NCBI RefSeq assembly: GCF_905475395.1 | Contig: NC_058339.1 | Span: forward strand, 46,075,172 to 46,139,171 | Source: Chrysoperla carnea | Taxonomy: Eukaryota; Arthropoda; Insecta; Neuroptera; Chrysopidae | Length of the DNA: 64,000 nucleotides | Reading direction: 5' to 3' | Shown here: piece after piece, positions 23,706-35,500 of the stretch | Position numbering within the stretch: position 1 is the first letter of the stretch | How the letters are laid out: each line of letters opens with the position of its first letter | Notes under the pieces: model-generated | What the model was told of the DNA's origin: nothing | The model's input: only the letters and a program-made list of their open reading frames with translations | Database searches by the model: none | Translations under genes and position numbers: made by a program

Positions 23706-24084
23706 ACTGTTAAAATAATGAAGGCATTTACTCTAGTTTTTACCTTTATTCCCTTAAAAATTTGATTTTAATCCTTAATAAGTATTGTCTATACTTACGT
23801 CTACCCTAACTTACTTTTGAATTTGGTTTTTGGAGAAATTTAATATCTGAAACACGAGGTTAAATTACAAGTAATTATTTGCGTCTTGGATTTTTTTGGA
23901 TTTTTAATGTTTTTATTTTTTAAACAGTTGAGTTATTTTCCACATTGGAGATTTCAAAAATATTCAGGAATTTTTGTTGTAACCAGAAAATATTCAGAAA
24001 TTTGTCAATTAGAGTGCACTATTTTAATTAAGCCACCATAAAGATTTTGCATCTATTGGATAGCTTTGCATACAAGTGGAATTT

Positions 24085-24310
24085 ACAGAATTTTAAGAAC
24101 CCCCTGACAAAAGCGGTTTTTTTGTAGCTCTCTCCAAATGGAACGAATTTAATTGAAACGTAGCCAAGAACACTATCCAATAAATTACCTTTAAAAAAAA
24201 TCAAAATCGGTTAATTTGTTTAGGAGTGGTGTCGCAGTCAGGCAGACAGGCACACATACACACAGATAAAGGGCAAACTTATAACACCTAGGGGACAGGG
24301 GTTAAAAAAC
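24085..24310 (+). repeat. MITE of the CCCCCGA...TCGGGGG family, diverged copy
   Basis: Shared landmarks with 57705-57915 are gtagccaagaacactatcc, ttacctttaaaa, atcggttaat, a ggcagacaggca run and aaacttataacacctag, followed by ggggttaaaaa. In better copies the ends form an inverted pair (tttaaaaacccccga / tcgggggtt-aaaa). It lies between the convergent 3' ends of TMEM242 and the next gene. Confidence 0.5.
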
Positions 24311-24430
24311 AAGGATCTGGAGAACATCGATATTTTATAAAGGTTTTTTAAAAAATAAAACAAAAAACTGATTTCGATAAAAATTTGTATTTGTATAAAT
24401 ATTACTTGCACTTAATACTTTTACACAAGT

Positions 24431-24436
24431 TTTATT
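24431..24436 (-). terminator. AATAAA overlapping the stop codon
   Basis: On the minus strand the coding end reads TGT CAA TAA A, so the AATAAA hexamer includes the stop codon of the three-exon gene. If used, the 3' UTR would be only about 10-30 bases long. Whether it is used cannot be told from the sequence. Confidence 0.4.
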
Positions 24437-26520
24437 GACATAAATTATTGAAAAATGCAGTAAAATGAGATAGCCAAGCAGGATAATGACTTAATAGCAT
24501 TAAACAAATTCGTGGTGATTCTAAATATAATTCGAATAATTTTTCTAATATTTGATTATCCATATTTAACGCACTTAAAGTTTCCGGATACAAATCCAAA
24601 TGAAAGGGTAAATCACGATATTTTTCCGGATATAAACCTATTCTTTTGTGAGAAGTTATTTCTTTGAGTAAACTTTGAACTATTATCATAACACGTAAAT
24701 CAAAATTGACTTTTATTAACAGTTCGTTTAAAATGGAAGTAATTGTAATAAACAATTGTTGTGAATTGTTACAAAAAATAGATAATTTTTTAAGTTTAGT
24801 GTAACAATTTAAATCAAAATTATTTATCAATATAATAAGTTCACTATAATTATACTCAATATTTTGTAATTCTATTTTCGACATTGCTTGAAGTACTTCT
24901 TCTAAAATGATTTTTTCAATTAAAGATGTTGAAGCGTTTTCTAAAAATAATAATTCTTGATTGTGATCCGTTGAATTTCGGTGTAGATTATCTGCAAAAG
25001 TTTATGAAAAATTTACAATCCCATTTATTTAAAATCAGTTGTACACTGTACTTTTATGTTCATTAGAAACTTTTTGGGGTGGGTCTTCTAAACTATATTC
25101 ATCAATTTTTATGATTCAAAACTAAACAGCTACGGTTTCTCAAATTAAACAAAAAATCGACCTATCGAGGTATTTATTACAAAAAAATGTAACAATATTG
25201 AGGGAATAATTAATCCAGGCGTTGTAGGAAAATTAAAGTGGTTTTAAAAAAATTGAACCATCAAGGAGTCATTGAGGTGTGGTATCATCTGGACTGGTAT
25301 AATTCTTTTGTTTTAAATCAGGAGACAGAATGGGTTAGCCGATTCTTTCAGTTATAGAGAACATCAATACGACTGATGGAATAGTGGCAGAAGTAACAAA
25401 GTGGTGAATAAACAGCGCAAATATTTCATTTATGATGCTACATGTACTGAGTTAGAACTTAGAACTGGTAAGCAGAGATGGCCGATAACATTCGAAAGCG
25501 AAACATTAAAGAAAAGAGAATTGATAAAGACGAAAATAGTTATATATAGAAAAGATTCTGGTCAAGAACATAATATTATACTCCGTTTTTTACAGTGTAC
25601 TACAATTGCTATAATGATGAATTATTAAAACTATTTACAGTGTTCCTCGTAGAAAATATGATTATACGATTTTAAGTTATTCATATCTGAAATATGTATA
25701 AAAAGATAATTTGTAATATTCTTCAATAACTGCTCAATTTTACATTTAATTGCAATTTCTGATATTTCATACAAATTTTTTAATGCAGCTAATAAATTCA
25801 TAATTTTTTTTACGTCTACATTTTCTGCCGTATTGTAAGCAACTATTTCTTTATTTAGAACCGAAAGTAATGGATTTTGAATTTCATTGAACGTCTTAGA
25901 TGGTATAAGTGGACTTTGCTCATTTTGTTTATTTATTTCGAATTGTACTTTGTTTCTTAATTGTAATTTTTGTTTGAACTCCAATTTCTTGGCATATATG
26001 CTCTCAATACTATTACTATTTCTTCCTGGTAAATTATCTTTTATAAATTGCCTGAACAATAATAAATCATTAACATTCAAGTTAATTTCCGGAAATTGAT
26101 TTGTTAATTCATCGAGTAAAACTTTTAACGTTTCAGAAGTATATATTTCATGATTTGGTATATCGGACAGCTGACACCACGAATGCAATGAGTCCTATAA
26201 ATATATGAAAGGATTATTATTTTGAAATATTATTAAGTAGTTTATAAACTTTTCGCTATAATAATTACAACTATTTGTGTTTCTAATTGTGCTTCAGTAG
26301 ATGTAGCAGATAATTCGGTACATTTGCGAAGTATTTCGCTTAAAATATCAGCTAATTTTTCAACAACTAATGGATTTAATAATAGATTATGTGATTTTTT
26401 TAATTTATCTATGGATTTTTTAGCTTCTTCAGTATCTTTTTCGTTTTTTAAACAATAACTTTTTTCAAGAATTGATATGATTAAATCATGATCCATTATG
26501 TTTTTATCGCTTGATATCAC
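24432..26520 (-). CDS. Unrecognised 455-residue helical protein, three exons
   Basis: The exons on the minus strand are 26520-26269, 26194-25639 and 24991-24432 (TAA). Phases 0 and 1 join cleanly, giving 1368 nt. The second junction is CACT|gtaaat to ttttgcag|AT. The first donor is less certain (GTT|gtaatt chosen, ATA|gttgta also in phase). The protein is rich in Leu, Ile, Asn, Lys and Glu, with many amphipathic helices, no signal peptide and no membrane span. This resembles an alpha-solenoid or a subunit of a large complex. Conserved-looking stretches include HSWCQLSDIP (exon 2) and YPEKYRDLPFHLDLYPETL and MLLSHYPAWLSHF near the C-terminus. A second ATG eight codons downstream is an alternative start. 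I do not recognise the family. The three long in-phase frames make a real gene very likely. Confidence 0.75.
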
Positions 26521-26726
26521 TGTACTAAAGCGTTCCAGTCACAAAATTTTAAAAAACTCATGAAAACAAAACATAATCAAAATAGTCCGATTTCTTTGAA
26601 ATTAGAAAATGAAGTGGAGTGTACTCATTCAAATGTAAATCACAATGTCTTGAAGACTCTGCACGATTATTGTAGTTGACGGTCTCACTGCAGATGTCTC
26701 TCGTGAGTAGTGATTAGCGAAGTACT

Positions 26727-26758
26727 CATAGACATATAAGAATTCTTATATGTCTATG
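26727..26758. repeat. Perfect 32-bp palindrome
   Basis: The half-site catagacatataaga is followed directly by its exact reverse complement, with no spacer, and the palindrome is flanked by an agtact on each side. It lies about 207 bp upstream of the predicted start of the minus-strand three-exon gene, so it could be a cruciform or dimeric binding site. It may equally be a transposon remnant. Confidence 0.6.
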
Positions 26759-27061
26759 GAAGTACTTTTATTTGAAATATTCTGCACGATTTGGACTCTT
26801 ACCAACAGATAACTTTATTCAATGATAATCATTCGTAAGCCCATTGCTTAGAATGTTAAATTTGAAGGTCCGAACTAATTAAAATAAAAAATAATTATCT
26901 TAAATTTATTGTATAAGGTACTTAATTTGAACTAAATATAAAAGTAAAAGGATAAAAAGCTTTAAAGCCTAAAGAAATTGAAAAAATTTTTGTTGCTGTT
27001 TGGCTTTTTTAGCGTTATCAATTTTAGATATTGTGCTATTTTACATCATTTATCATTTATC

Positions 27062-27400
27062 ATTTATAAATATTTAAACGAGCAATTCTTGTATATATAG
27101 ATATTTATATATCAACGATCTTCGAAATAGCTCCAACGATTTTCATGAAAATGAGAAATGATCTTTTAAAAATCATCGTTTTATCCGCCTTTTCATGAAA
27201 AACTGAAACATGCACTGCCAAATATGACTTTTCCTGACATCTATTGGTGTATATCGTAGTTAACGAAATAAAAGACATTACCGGGACATTCAAATTGGTA
27301 TTTGTGTAGAGACATTTTAAACGGTCTTATATTAGTGAAAAAATTTGTGTCTTTTTAACTCAAAAAATACCGAGCAAAGCTCGGTCATCCAGATACTTTT
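27062..27400 (+). mobile_element. Short non-autonomous Helitron-like element
   Basis: The left part begins aaacgagcaattcttg, followed by tcaacgatcttcgaaatag and ctccaacgattttcatgaaa. The right end has a hairpin accgagcaaagctcggt followed by about 12 bases (catccagatact). A GC-rich hairpin shortly before the 3' end, with no terminal inverted repeats, is the Helitron arrangement. I have seen this pair of ends as a common arthropod repeat. The expected CTAG-type terminus is not preserved, so the class is tentative. Confidence 0.45.
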
Positions 27401-27559
27401 ATTTAACTCATGAATTTTTAGTTTTTGTTTTTATTTTTGTCTTAAATTTTATTATAATACTTTACTTAAGAATATGTATACTTATGTAATATTTGATCGT
27501 AGCTTCGGTCTATCAATAAAGATCTTTTTATCAAATCTACTTAACTTATCTTAGAAGAA

Positions 27560-27740
27560 TTTCCCATATAATGGAAAAAGAGGAGAGGCCATCAATGTAA
27601 AAGATGTAGAGACGATATTGTTAGGGCTAGTTGAAATATTCATTGGGTGAACACAGCGCAGGATAGGTTTTTATAGATTATGGGATACTTTGAGGAAGGT
27701 CTTTGCCCAGCAAGTGGATACATAAATAGGATCATTATTA
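27560..27740 (+). mobile_element. Decayed LINE 3' end
   Basis: A fragment in one frame reads WVNTAQDRF. Just downstream, ctttgaggaaggtctttgcc is followed by cagcaagtggataca, a pattern typical of the last codons of RTE/craft-type reverse transcriptase frames (ending EA..QQW..). Frameshifts and stops make it a relic. No target duplication was found. Confidence 0.45.
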
Positions 27741-28605
27741 TTTTTACCTTAGATAGAAGAAAGGCTTAATTAAGGGATGGCTAAGCATGTCAGGGACATA
27801 CTGTAAATATTAATAAAGACATATACATATTTTACATAATATACTCATGAACAAAAGATAAAAGGACGTAAAAATAATTATTTAAACACTTTTGCAAAAC
27901 AATATTTATTAAATAATTTTTTAAATTAACAGTTTATATATTTTAACTGTTTATTATACAAATATATTAATATAATTTTAAATTTTTAAAATGTATAACA
28001 AAGTACCAAATTGTATAAACTTAATATGTACATTTAACTATTAATAATAAATACAAATTTTTAAAAATAAAATATTTTTTATTGAACTATATATGAAAAT
28101 ACATAGTATAAAATTATACCTAATTTTAATAGTATTTTATATCACATGTAAAACAATTTATTTTTAATTTACACTTTAAAAAAATAAGAAAAACAAATTT
28201 CATTTTTCTAAATATTTTCAAAATTGAAATTATTATACTAATACTACGTATATGTTACTATTTTCATATGATTTTTGTAAACGAGTATTGTATACTCAAG
28301 AAAAGTATATTAAAATAGTCCGGCTGTTTGAGCAGTACGGTGAAGGAAATTTTTTTTGCGGTAAATGATGGTTCAAAGTCCCTTGATCACAATAAACACA
28401 GTTTTTGGAGAACTCACAATAATGAAAGAACTCACAATAATGTTAATTGTACAAAAATTAATCGGTAATTGAATTTCAAAATTTTCATAATGAAGAAAAT
28501 TTATTACAGATTCTGTTATGCAAAAAAACATTATCTTACGACTCTTTCCAAAAAGAGAACATAAAAAAAATTTGGTTTTTGACGCTTTTTTGATATTTTA
28601 AAACA

Positions 28606-28693
28606 TTTTATAACATTTACGTCATACAAATTGCCTAGTTTACGATATCTTTATAGAATTTTATAATATTTACGTCATACAAATTGCCTAGTT
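28606..28693. repeat. Direct duplication of 35 bp, period 53
   Basis: The block ttttataacatttacgtcat-acaaattgcctagtt occurs at about 28606-28640 and again at 28659-28693 with one difference. It is a local tandem duplication. Confidence 0.6.
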
Positions 28694-29689
28694 GACTACA
28701 CAAAAGCCGGATTACTTTCAAAGAAAATTTTTAAAAAGTTTAATTTATCTATACCTATGCAAAAATGATCGAATCTGAATCTTGAGTAGTTCATTAGAAA
28801 GCTTGTAATTTTAGTTTGAACTATTCAAGATCGAGACTAGATCATTTTTTTCAGAGAACCATTTTTTTGAAGTTAAATTTGTTTGAGATAATATGTTGCG
28901 AGTAAAGTTGTAACAAAGACAATCAATTAATCGACAAGTAATATTACGGTTTCATTTTAAAAAAATATTTTTTAATCGATTGTGTCTCGATAAATAAAAA
29001 AAAAGGAATATACCGTGAAAATACGACCATAAAAAATCGATGTTTTAGAAATTAAAAATTTGACCTATATTAAGTTAGCGGACCACTTTTCGAGTTTACC
29101 AACTTTTCCATTCTGGGAATTCGCCATTTTTTATTCATTAATTATTTGCGGAAAACAAAGTATTTAATAATCATTTATCTATAAGAAAGTCAGTTGCTAG
29201 ATCATGTTTTTATTTAGACTTACTGTTACACTAATTGAATAAATTTATAAAATGTGTTTAACAAAAACCAGAACATTTTTTTTACATTTAGGAACAGTTA
29301 ATAAAGATTATTACTGAGCTAAAAATAAGACACATTATCATCCAATTCCTATAGACTTAAATATTAATTTTGAGTATTAACTATCTGTTTTGAAAAAATG
29401 GTTGGAAATAGTTGTCAAACCTGTATAGTAGGAATATATGCTATATTTTTTAACAATAATAAATGTAACATTGTAGTCTCTATACATCGTGTTCAAAAAG
29501 TTCGTCTCAACTCAATCCAATTGACTCAATCCAAGGTCACTAATGGCGATTTTGGATTTGACTTTAACCTTGATCATGAAGATCACTACTAGGTCAAATT
29601 GATTTTTTTAAACGGGATTGTAAAATGATTTTAATGATTAAATGAATTCGTTTTAAAATGTATTAAAATATAAGTGAAATGTACAAAAT

Positions 29690-29905
29690 TTAAAAAAATC
29701 CCGATAAATTTATTGGGTACGAAACCCTAAACTCGCACTGAAATATATCTAAGAACACTCTACTTTAAATTTCCTTTATAGTTTTTTCAGGACCGGAACC
29801 CAAAACTCGCACTTGTAACATAGCTAAGAACACAGACAGACATACACACACATATAGCGGTCTAACTTATAACACCCCTTTTTTTCGTTCGGGGCTTAAA
29901 AATTG
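29690..29905 (+). repeat. MITE of the CCCCCGA...TCGGGGG family
   Basis: It contains a partly doubled front half (aactcgcact, atctaagaacactct and aactcgcacttgtaacata), then acacagacagacatac, taacttataacacccct and a ttcggggcttaaaaatt end. It is related to 24085-24310 and 57705-57915. Confidence 0.5.
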
Positions 29906-30783
29906 CTGAATGGTTTCCATAACTTTGCATTGAAAAACAAAAAGAACTAAATACATTTAATAATCAGACATTTTCACTGTTCGTATCGAACTTTTACTCT
30001 GGAACACTACGTGTTGCTTTTTCATTAATTTAATGCAATTCTGTGAAAACTCATATAAGCCAGACCTGTAAGCATTATGCAATCAAGAAGCAGATATACG
30101 ATCTCAATTAAAAAAATCGACGTGACCTTGAAGTGGCCTTCACGGATAATATCAAACCCAAGGCCACCAATACATTGTACAAGTGAAATTCTACAACTTT
30201 TGCCTTAGTGATTTTATTTTTCAGTCATTCTTTTCTAAAATTCAGGGATGGTCTTGAACTTTTTGAACATTCTTTATGAAAATACGAAATTAAACGCAAT
30301 TTTATATTTAAAAGATTTTAAGCGACCACAACATTTCACAGTAATTAAATATTTATAGATCTATAGATTAAATTGCTAGTTTTCAAAGAATATAGTATTT
30401 TTGTTTCATAAATGTAAAGTTTTTATGGCAGCACATTTTACGATATTTTTAGTGATTCGATTCGAAGGTACGAAAAGAAACCAATGTCTATCAAAAAAGA
30501 CTATCTCCGAATTTTTCAAAATGCAGTAAAAATTCGAATTGATTCTATTTGAAACTCAGTGGTTTTACCACTAAAACTAGTAGCTTTACTTTTCCTTTAG
30601 TGAGCAAAAAAAATTTTTTTCTACCATAAAATATTTTTCGAGATAATTGGAAAAATCCATTCTTCACTCAAACTATTAATTGGTATCAAATGAAATATTA
30701 CAGAACACCATGTTTTGCAAAACAAAAATCATAAATTCCTTGACCATTGGAACCATACTTATCGAACCATGGTTAAATGTATA

Positions 30784-30879
30784 ATTGAAACAAATGGCAG
30801 TTTTTAAATTGAAACAAATGGCAGTTTTGAAATTGAAACCAATGACAGTTTCCAAAATGAAACAAATAGCAGTTTAAAA
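30784..30879. repeat. 24-bp minisatellite, four units
   Basis: Units start at 30784, 30808, 30832 and 30856, with consensus attgaaacaaatggcag plus tttttaa. The first two are nearly identical, while the third and fourth carry several changes. It is flanked by non-repetitive AT-rich DNA. Confidence 0.75.
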
Positions 30880-31244
30880 AAAAATTAGCTTTACATTACC
30901 TACATTATTTTAAACGATTTTATCTTAATATCTACTTCTTTGTTCGTTACAATCCTTTCCCAATCCTTGAATGACTTTACAAGACATTCAATACCCTGAT
31001 ATACCATTCCTTATAATCAACAATATTATTTCTAAAAAGTCATCGAAAACTTAGATTAATATTTATAAAAAAACTCTATTTTAATTTACATGCTGAACCA
31101 TACTTTGGGGGTAGATGGCGAAATAGTTACGAAAGTACTAAGTTATAATGTCCATGTATTAGTATGTGAGCTTTGGTAAGTGAAATTACGATGAGTGTCT
31201 TTCGAAAGATTTAAAAATTAAGAAGTTCACTAAAGTATTCGATG

Positions 31245-31640
31245 ACTACAAGCAGTGGCAGATTTAAGGAAAAAGGCCCAGTGAGCAAAATTTCTAATGA
31301 GATTTTTTTTAGTCTTCGTTAATCACCTTGGTGCCCTCTTGTTTTTTAGGCTTCTTTAGTGAATTTCTTACACTCTTATAAAAGTTTTTCCTTTTTACCC
31401 TTTTTTTAGTCTATGTAAATGCACTTCGGGTCTCTTTGTGGTGCCCTACTCCGAGGGCCCACTGGGCAATAACTTCTTCGCCATCTATTAAACTTAACCA
31501 CTCCTTAAATGTTGTTTTCCTAGATCCTGGCCTCACGGGCCTAAGCCTGAATCCATCACTGTTTATGTGGCTTAGTGAGATTAGCCGATCTCTCCCACCA
31601 TTAGGGTAGATATGCGATGGCAAGGCCCGTCTACAAAGTT
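31245..31640. repeat. GC-richer transposon-like fragment
   Basis: The fragment runs from caagcagtggcagatttaag to gatggcaaggcccgtcta. Its base composition differs from its surroundings. A 70-codon minus-strand frame (31411-31623) crosses it without recognisable motifs. The opening resembles a common insect repeat, but the class is undetermined. Confidence 0.3.
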
Positions 31641-32241
31641 CTCATACACAGCATTATTGACACATAGAGGACCAACCGAGGAGAATTTAGGTTTTGAAAT
31701 ATTAAAACAAATAAATGTCTTTGCTGTAAACTTAATTCTATTTTCTTCACTTACTGGCAACCTAAAACTGAATCAATTTTTGATTTTGATTTTTCTATGG
31801 TTCTAAAAGCTATTTTTACAATTTTTCCTAGCTAGCAGCTACTTTGGCAGAAGAAGAAAAGAATACGACAAGAAAAAAAATTTAAAAGGAAAGGTTTTAG
31901 TGTAAGTAGAATGGGTTTTAACATTGGGACTGCAGATCCTCAGATGAGAGTCACCGTTGCTGAGTGACCCCATCAACCTATCTCTTGAGAAAATATTTCA
32001 GACATGAGACATAAAAAATCTCTCTCTTCTTTTGTATTTGTAAGACTTTTTAAGTCTTTTGTGTGAAAATTTCCACATGGAAGTATAATCTTTAGACATC
32101 TACCCACAAAGTAAGACTGTATAATCACTTCCATTCTTAATTTAAGTATTTACAACAATACAACAATTTACATCACAAATAATTTTTTTATACACTGGTT
32201 CGTTGTATAGCACAGTTTGAATGACCTGTGCTAGCGTACCA

Positions 32242-32502
32242 TCATACACTTGCACGACACCCTGTATGATGGCCTAATGCTGATGTTGTTGTTGGCGGTG
32301 TAATTGTTGCTGTGGGTGGACCACCAGGTAGTAATTTTACAGGTGCATTTGATCGACGATGGTTTGTATTTGGACCAGTAAACCAAGGCCATGTTAATGT
32401 TCTCAATAGTGTGTTACGGAAATCTTCCGAAAATAAACAATATATGTAAAATGTTAAAGAATAATTGATTACTTCCAATAAATTAGCCATTGCTCGGAAC
32501 AC
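32242..32502 (-). CDS. GPCR coding exon 5: helix 7 and C-terminal tail
   Basis: It starts at ttcag|GTG in phase 0 and ends at the stop codon, 86 codons. Helix 7 lies in the first 25 residues, followed by SEDFRNTLL, the usual short amphipathic helix 8. The cytoplasmic tail is Pro/Thr-rich and ends in a cluster GHHTGCRASV with one cysteine that could be palmitoylated. Confidence 0.92.
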   Translation of the reverse strand: MFRAMANLLEVINYSLTFYIYCLFSEDFRNTLLRTLTWPWFTGPNTNHRRSNAPVKLLPGGPPTATITPPTTTSALGHHTGCRASV

Positions 32503-35500
32503 CTGAAAAATGAAAAAAATTTAATGGATACATTAAAAAAAAGTATTTTGATGGACTTCGATTTTCTACCGAAAGTTCGCTATGCGATATCGTAACTTAT
32601 TTCAGAAAAAATATCAAAGTATAAAATTCAATATTCTAAATTTATGCTAAGAAGTCAATATTTTTATGATGAAACTAAATTTTTACATTTATTTAAAATT
32701 TTTGTGAACTTTATGTAAGTCTCTATGACAGTCGCAAGTTCTGAAGTAATTTAAATGCTTCATATTTTAAACAATACAGTTAAAAATGTAAATAACTTAC
32801 TTGATATGAATAACTAGACAGATTATCTTCCGATAATGTAACGTTTAGTATAACCATAGGAGAAACACATACTAGGAATAATATTGACGTACTGCCTAGT
32901 AACAATACTAGTCTTCGTTCTTCCGCAAATTTCCGAGGATCTTCTTCGCCACCGGATGTTCGACTTAATGTCATTCGTCGTCGTCGATCACATGATTGGC
33001 GATACACAATCATTATACGTAAATTGAGACCAGCTAATAAAAATGTTGGTACAACTTTGAATAAAATTTCTAAAATAACTTTGTATACCTAAAACAATGA
33101 AAAAGGTTAAAATTGCAGTTTAAAATTCTATCCCTGCACGGAGGTATAAAACAAACTAATCAACCAATCATAGCCTAGGAAGTTTCAAAATCGGTTTTAT
33201 TTGACGGAGGGAAGAATAGTTTCTGAGATGTCGCTTAAAATCTTAAGGCAAAGGAAGATATTCCGGGGCAATTTCAATGGGTATCTCAGAAACTTAAACT
33301 GTGGCAAAATTTCCTTGTTTTTTTTTCAAGTAAAGGAAAGGTTCAGTATCTTGATAAATAAATGCATGAAAGGTATAAAATTATTAATTAATAAAAAAAT
33401 GCTGATAAAAAGTTCTTAGTGACCAAGTGCTCATTGGGAAAATCATTCCCACTTTTCTACTTATTTTGTCCTCTAACAATTTATTGCCGCAATAATGCTT
33501 CCAATATATTTATTTTTCAAATATTTATGTATTTATGCCATTTTTAGAACTCTATATCATCGGGAAGTACCTTTATTTTCAAATAAAACATTTGTACGGA
33601 ACAGACAAGAAAGCATGTCTAAAAAACGTAATATATTTATAGAAATATACCAAAAATACTGAAATGAAAAAATACCGGAAAAATGATAAATAAAATAAAA
33701 AATAGTAACAAATATTCATGAAATATTTTATATTTTCCTTTTTATTTATAAGATGTTTTAGGCGTACGGTTTATATAGCCACATTTTCTCCGAAAATATA
33801 AACTTATGCACTATATCGAAGATTGAAGGCGGCGAGTGGGAGTGTGATAAAAATTTGTTTCATGATCCCTAGAACACAATTTATGTGCTTTTATAGATAT
33901 TTTATTTATATATGCACCTACAGGGTGCTTGAAATTAACGGACAAAGAAACAAAGAATATTTTATAGAATTTTGATAAGAAAAGTCCTTTGGTGTTTTTC
34001 GATCAGGCGCACGCTTCAAGAATAATGCTTCGTTAATTATCGTATTTAATTTTAAGAAATTCTCGACTAATATTGGAAATAAATAAAATGGAAAGAAAAG
34101 TTTAATATAATTAATCAGGTCATTTTTAGAGTGAGTTTAATATTTAAAGAAGAATTTATGTTGAAAGTTCTAGAACATAAAGTTAAAATTCGTTATTTTA
34201 ACTTTCTGCATTTTCATTAAAAAAAATTATAACAAAAGTCTGCTAGAGGTTAATTACAAAAATTGTTAGCCAAACAAATTTTTTCAAAAATGGTTCTTTA
34301 TTTACTACAAATTGTGTAAATTTCAAGCAAGTGTTTTGAAAAAAAATTCATTTTTTGGCTAAATTCAAAATGTTAAAAATAACAATAGCATATTTTTAAT
34401 AGATTTTCGGGCGTAACAAGTATTTTAGCCATTTTCACTTTTTAATTATCAGGTGTTCGATGGGTCTGTTTTTCTGTTATGGGCTCTTATAACATTACTT
34501 GAAAGGAAAATATGATTTTAATGACGGGGATCTGCTGCTCAAGAGTTTTTTTTGCTTTATGTTGTTGAATTTATTATTAGCGTAACAAATAATCTGAAGG
34601 AATCGTGTAACAGCTTTTTAATTTTGATGGAAACATAAAAAAGAATAAAAATACTTTATATACTTACTGAATAAAAAAGCGAATGTAAGAAATAAACATT
34701 TTCACGTTTTTGATAAATAAGTGGACCATTTTCACCAATTACACATTGTGTAATCTCACCACGAAATACACTTGGTAAATATATTATAAATGTGAATATT
34801 GGTATGAGTGCAACTGTAATATGTGGTGGTCCCATCAGTGGTCTGGTATGACCTGGATGACAAACAGATACATAACGTTCTACTGTCAATGCGAGCAACA
34901 TCATAACGCCAACACCTGAATCAAAAATATAAAAAAAAAAACCATTATATTATTTATTTCTTTCATACAACAATAAAAATAGTCGAATATAAAATTCTAT
35001 TTTTGTTTGGGTTGCTCTATTTTTTTTCAAATACAGACAGTGCAAGAGTCAGGCAAGCCTGATAGCCACATAATTTGGGAGACAGATTTTACAAAGATTT
35101 GTTTAAAATTTAGAAACTTATACATGACAATTATCAAACATATTAACAAAAAATTTTGGTCTTTGAAGTACTATTGTTAATAATAACATAAAATCGAGTA
35201 TGCCAAAATGTGACTTCTTTAATACGATATTTATTTGTTAAATAAAAAAATTTTTTGTCCAGCTTTTCTAAAAATTTGGAATTCTATCTGGAATAACGAC
35301 CAGAAGGCCGTAAATTATACAGGGTGGAACATTTTCATCTATAATGGCTAATAGCTCGATTTGTAGCTAACGAATCAAAAAATAACTCAAAAGTCGCAGA
35401 GTTTGATGGAGTACACCATGTTCTGACATCAAATTGGGTCTGGTTCTTCAGGTTGCTTTCATAGCCAGTTTAGATTCTTAACGGTAAGAAATAGAATAAC

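Noticed and set aside
28300..30700. CRISPR-like or other bacterial-type arrays
   Set aside because: The short direct repeats here are two-unit or minisatellite duplications without regular unique spacers, and the genome is eukaryotic.
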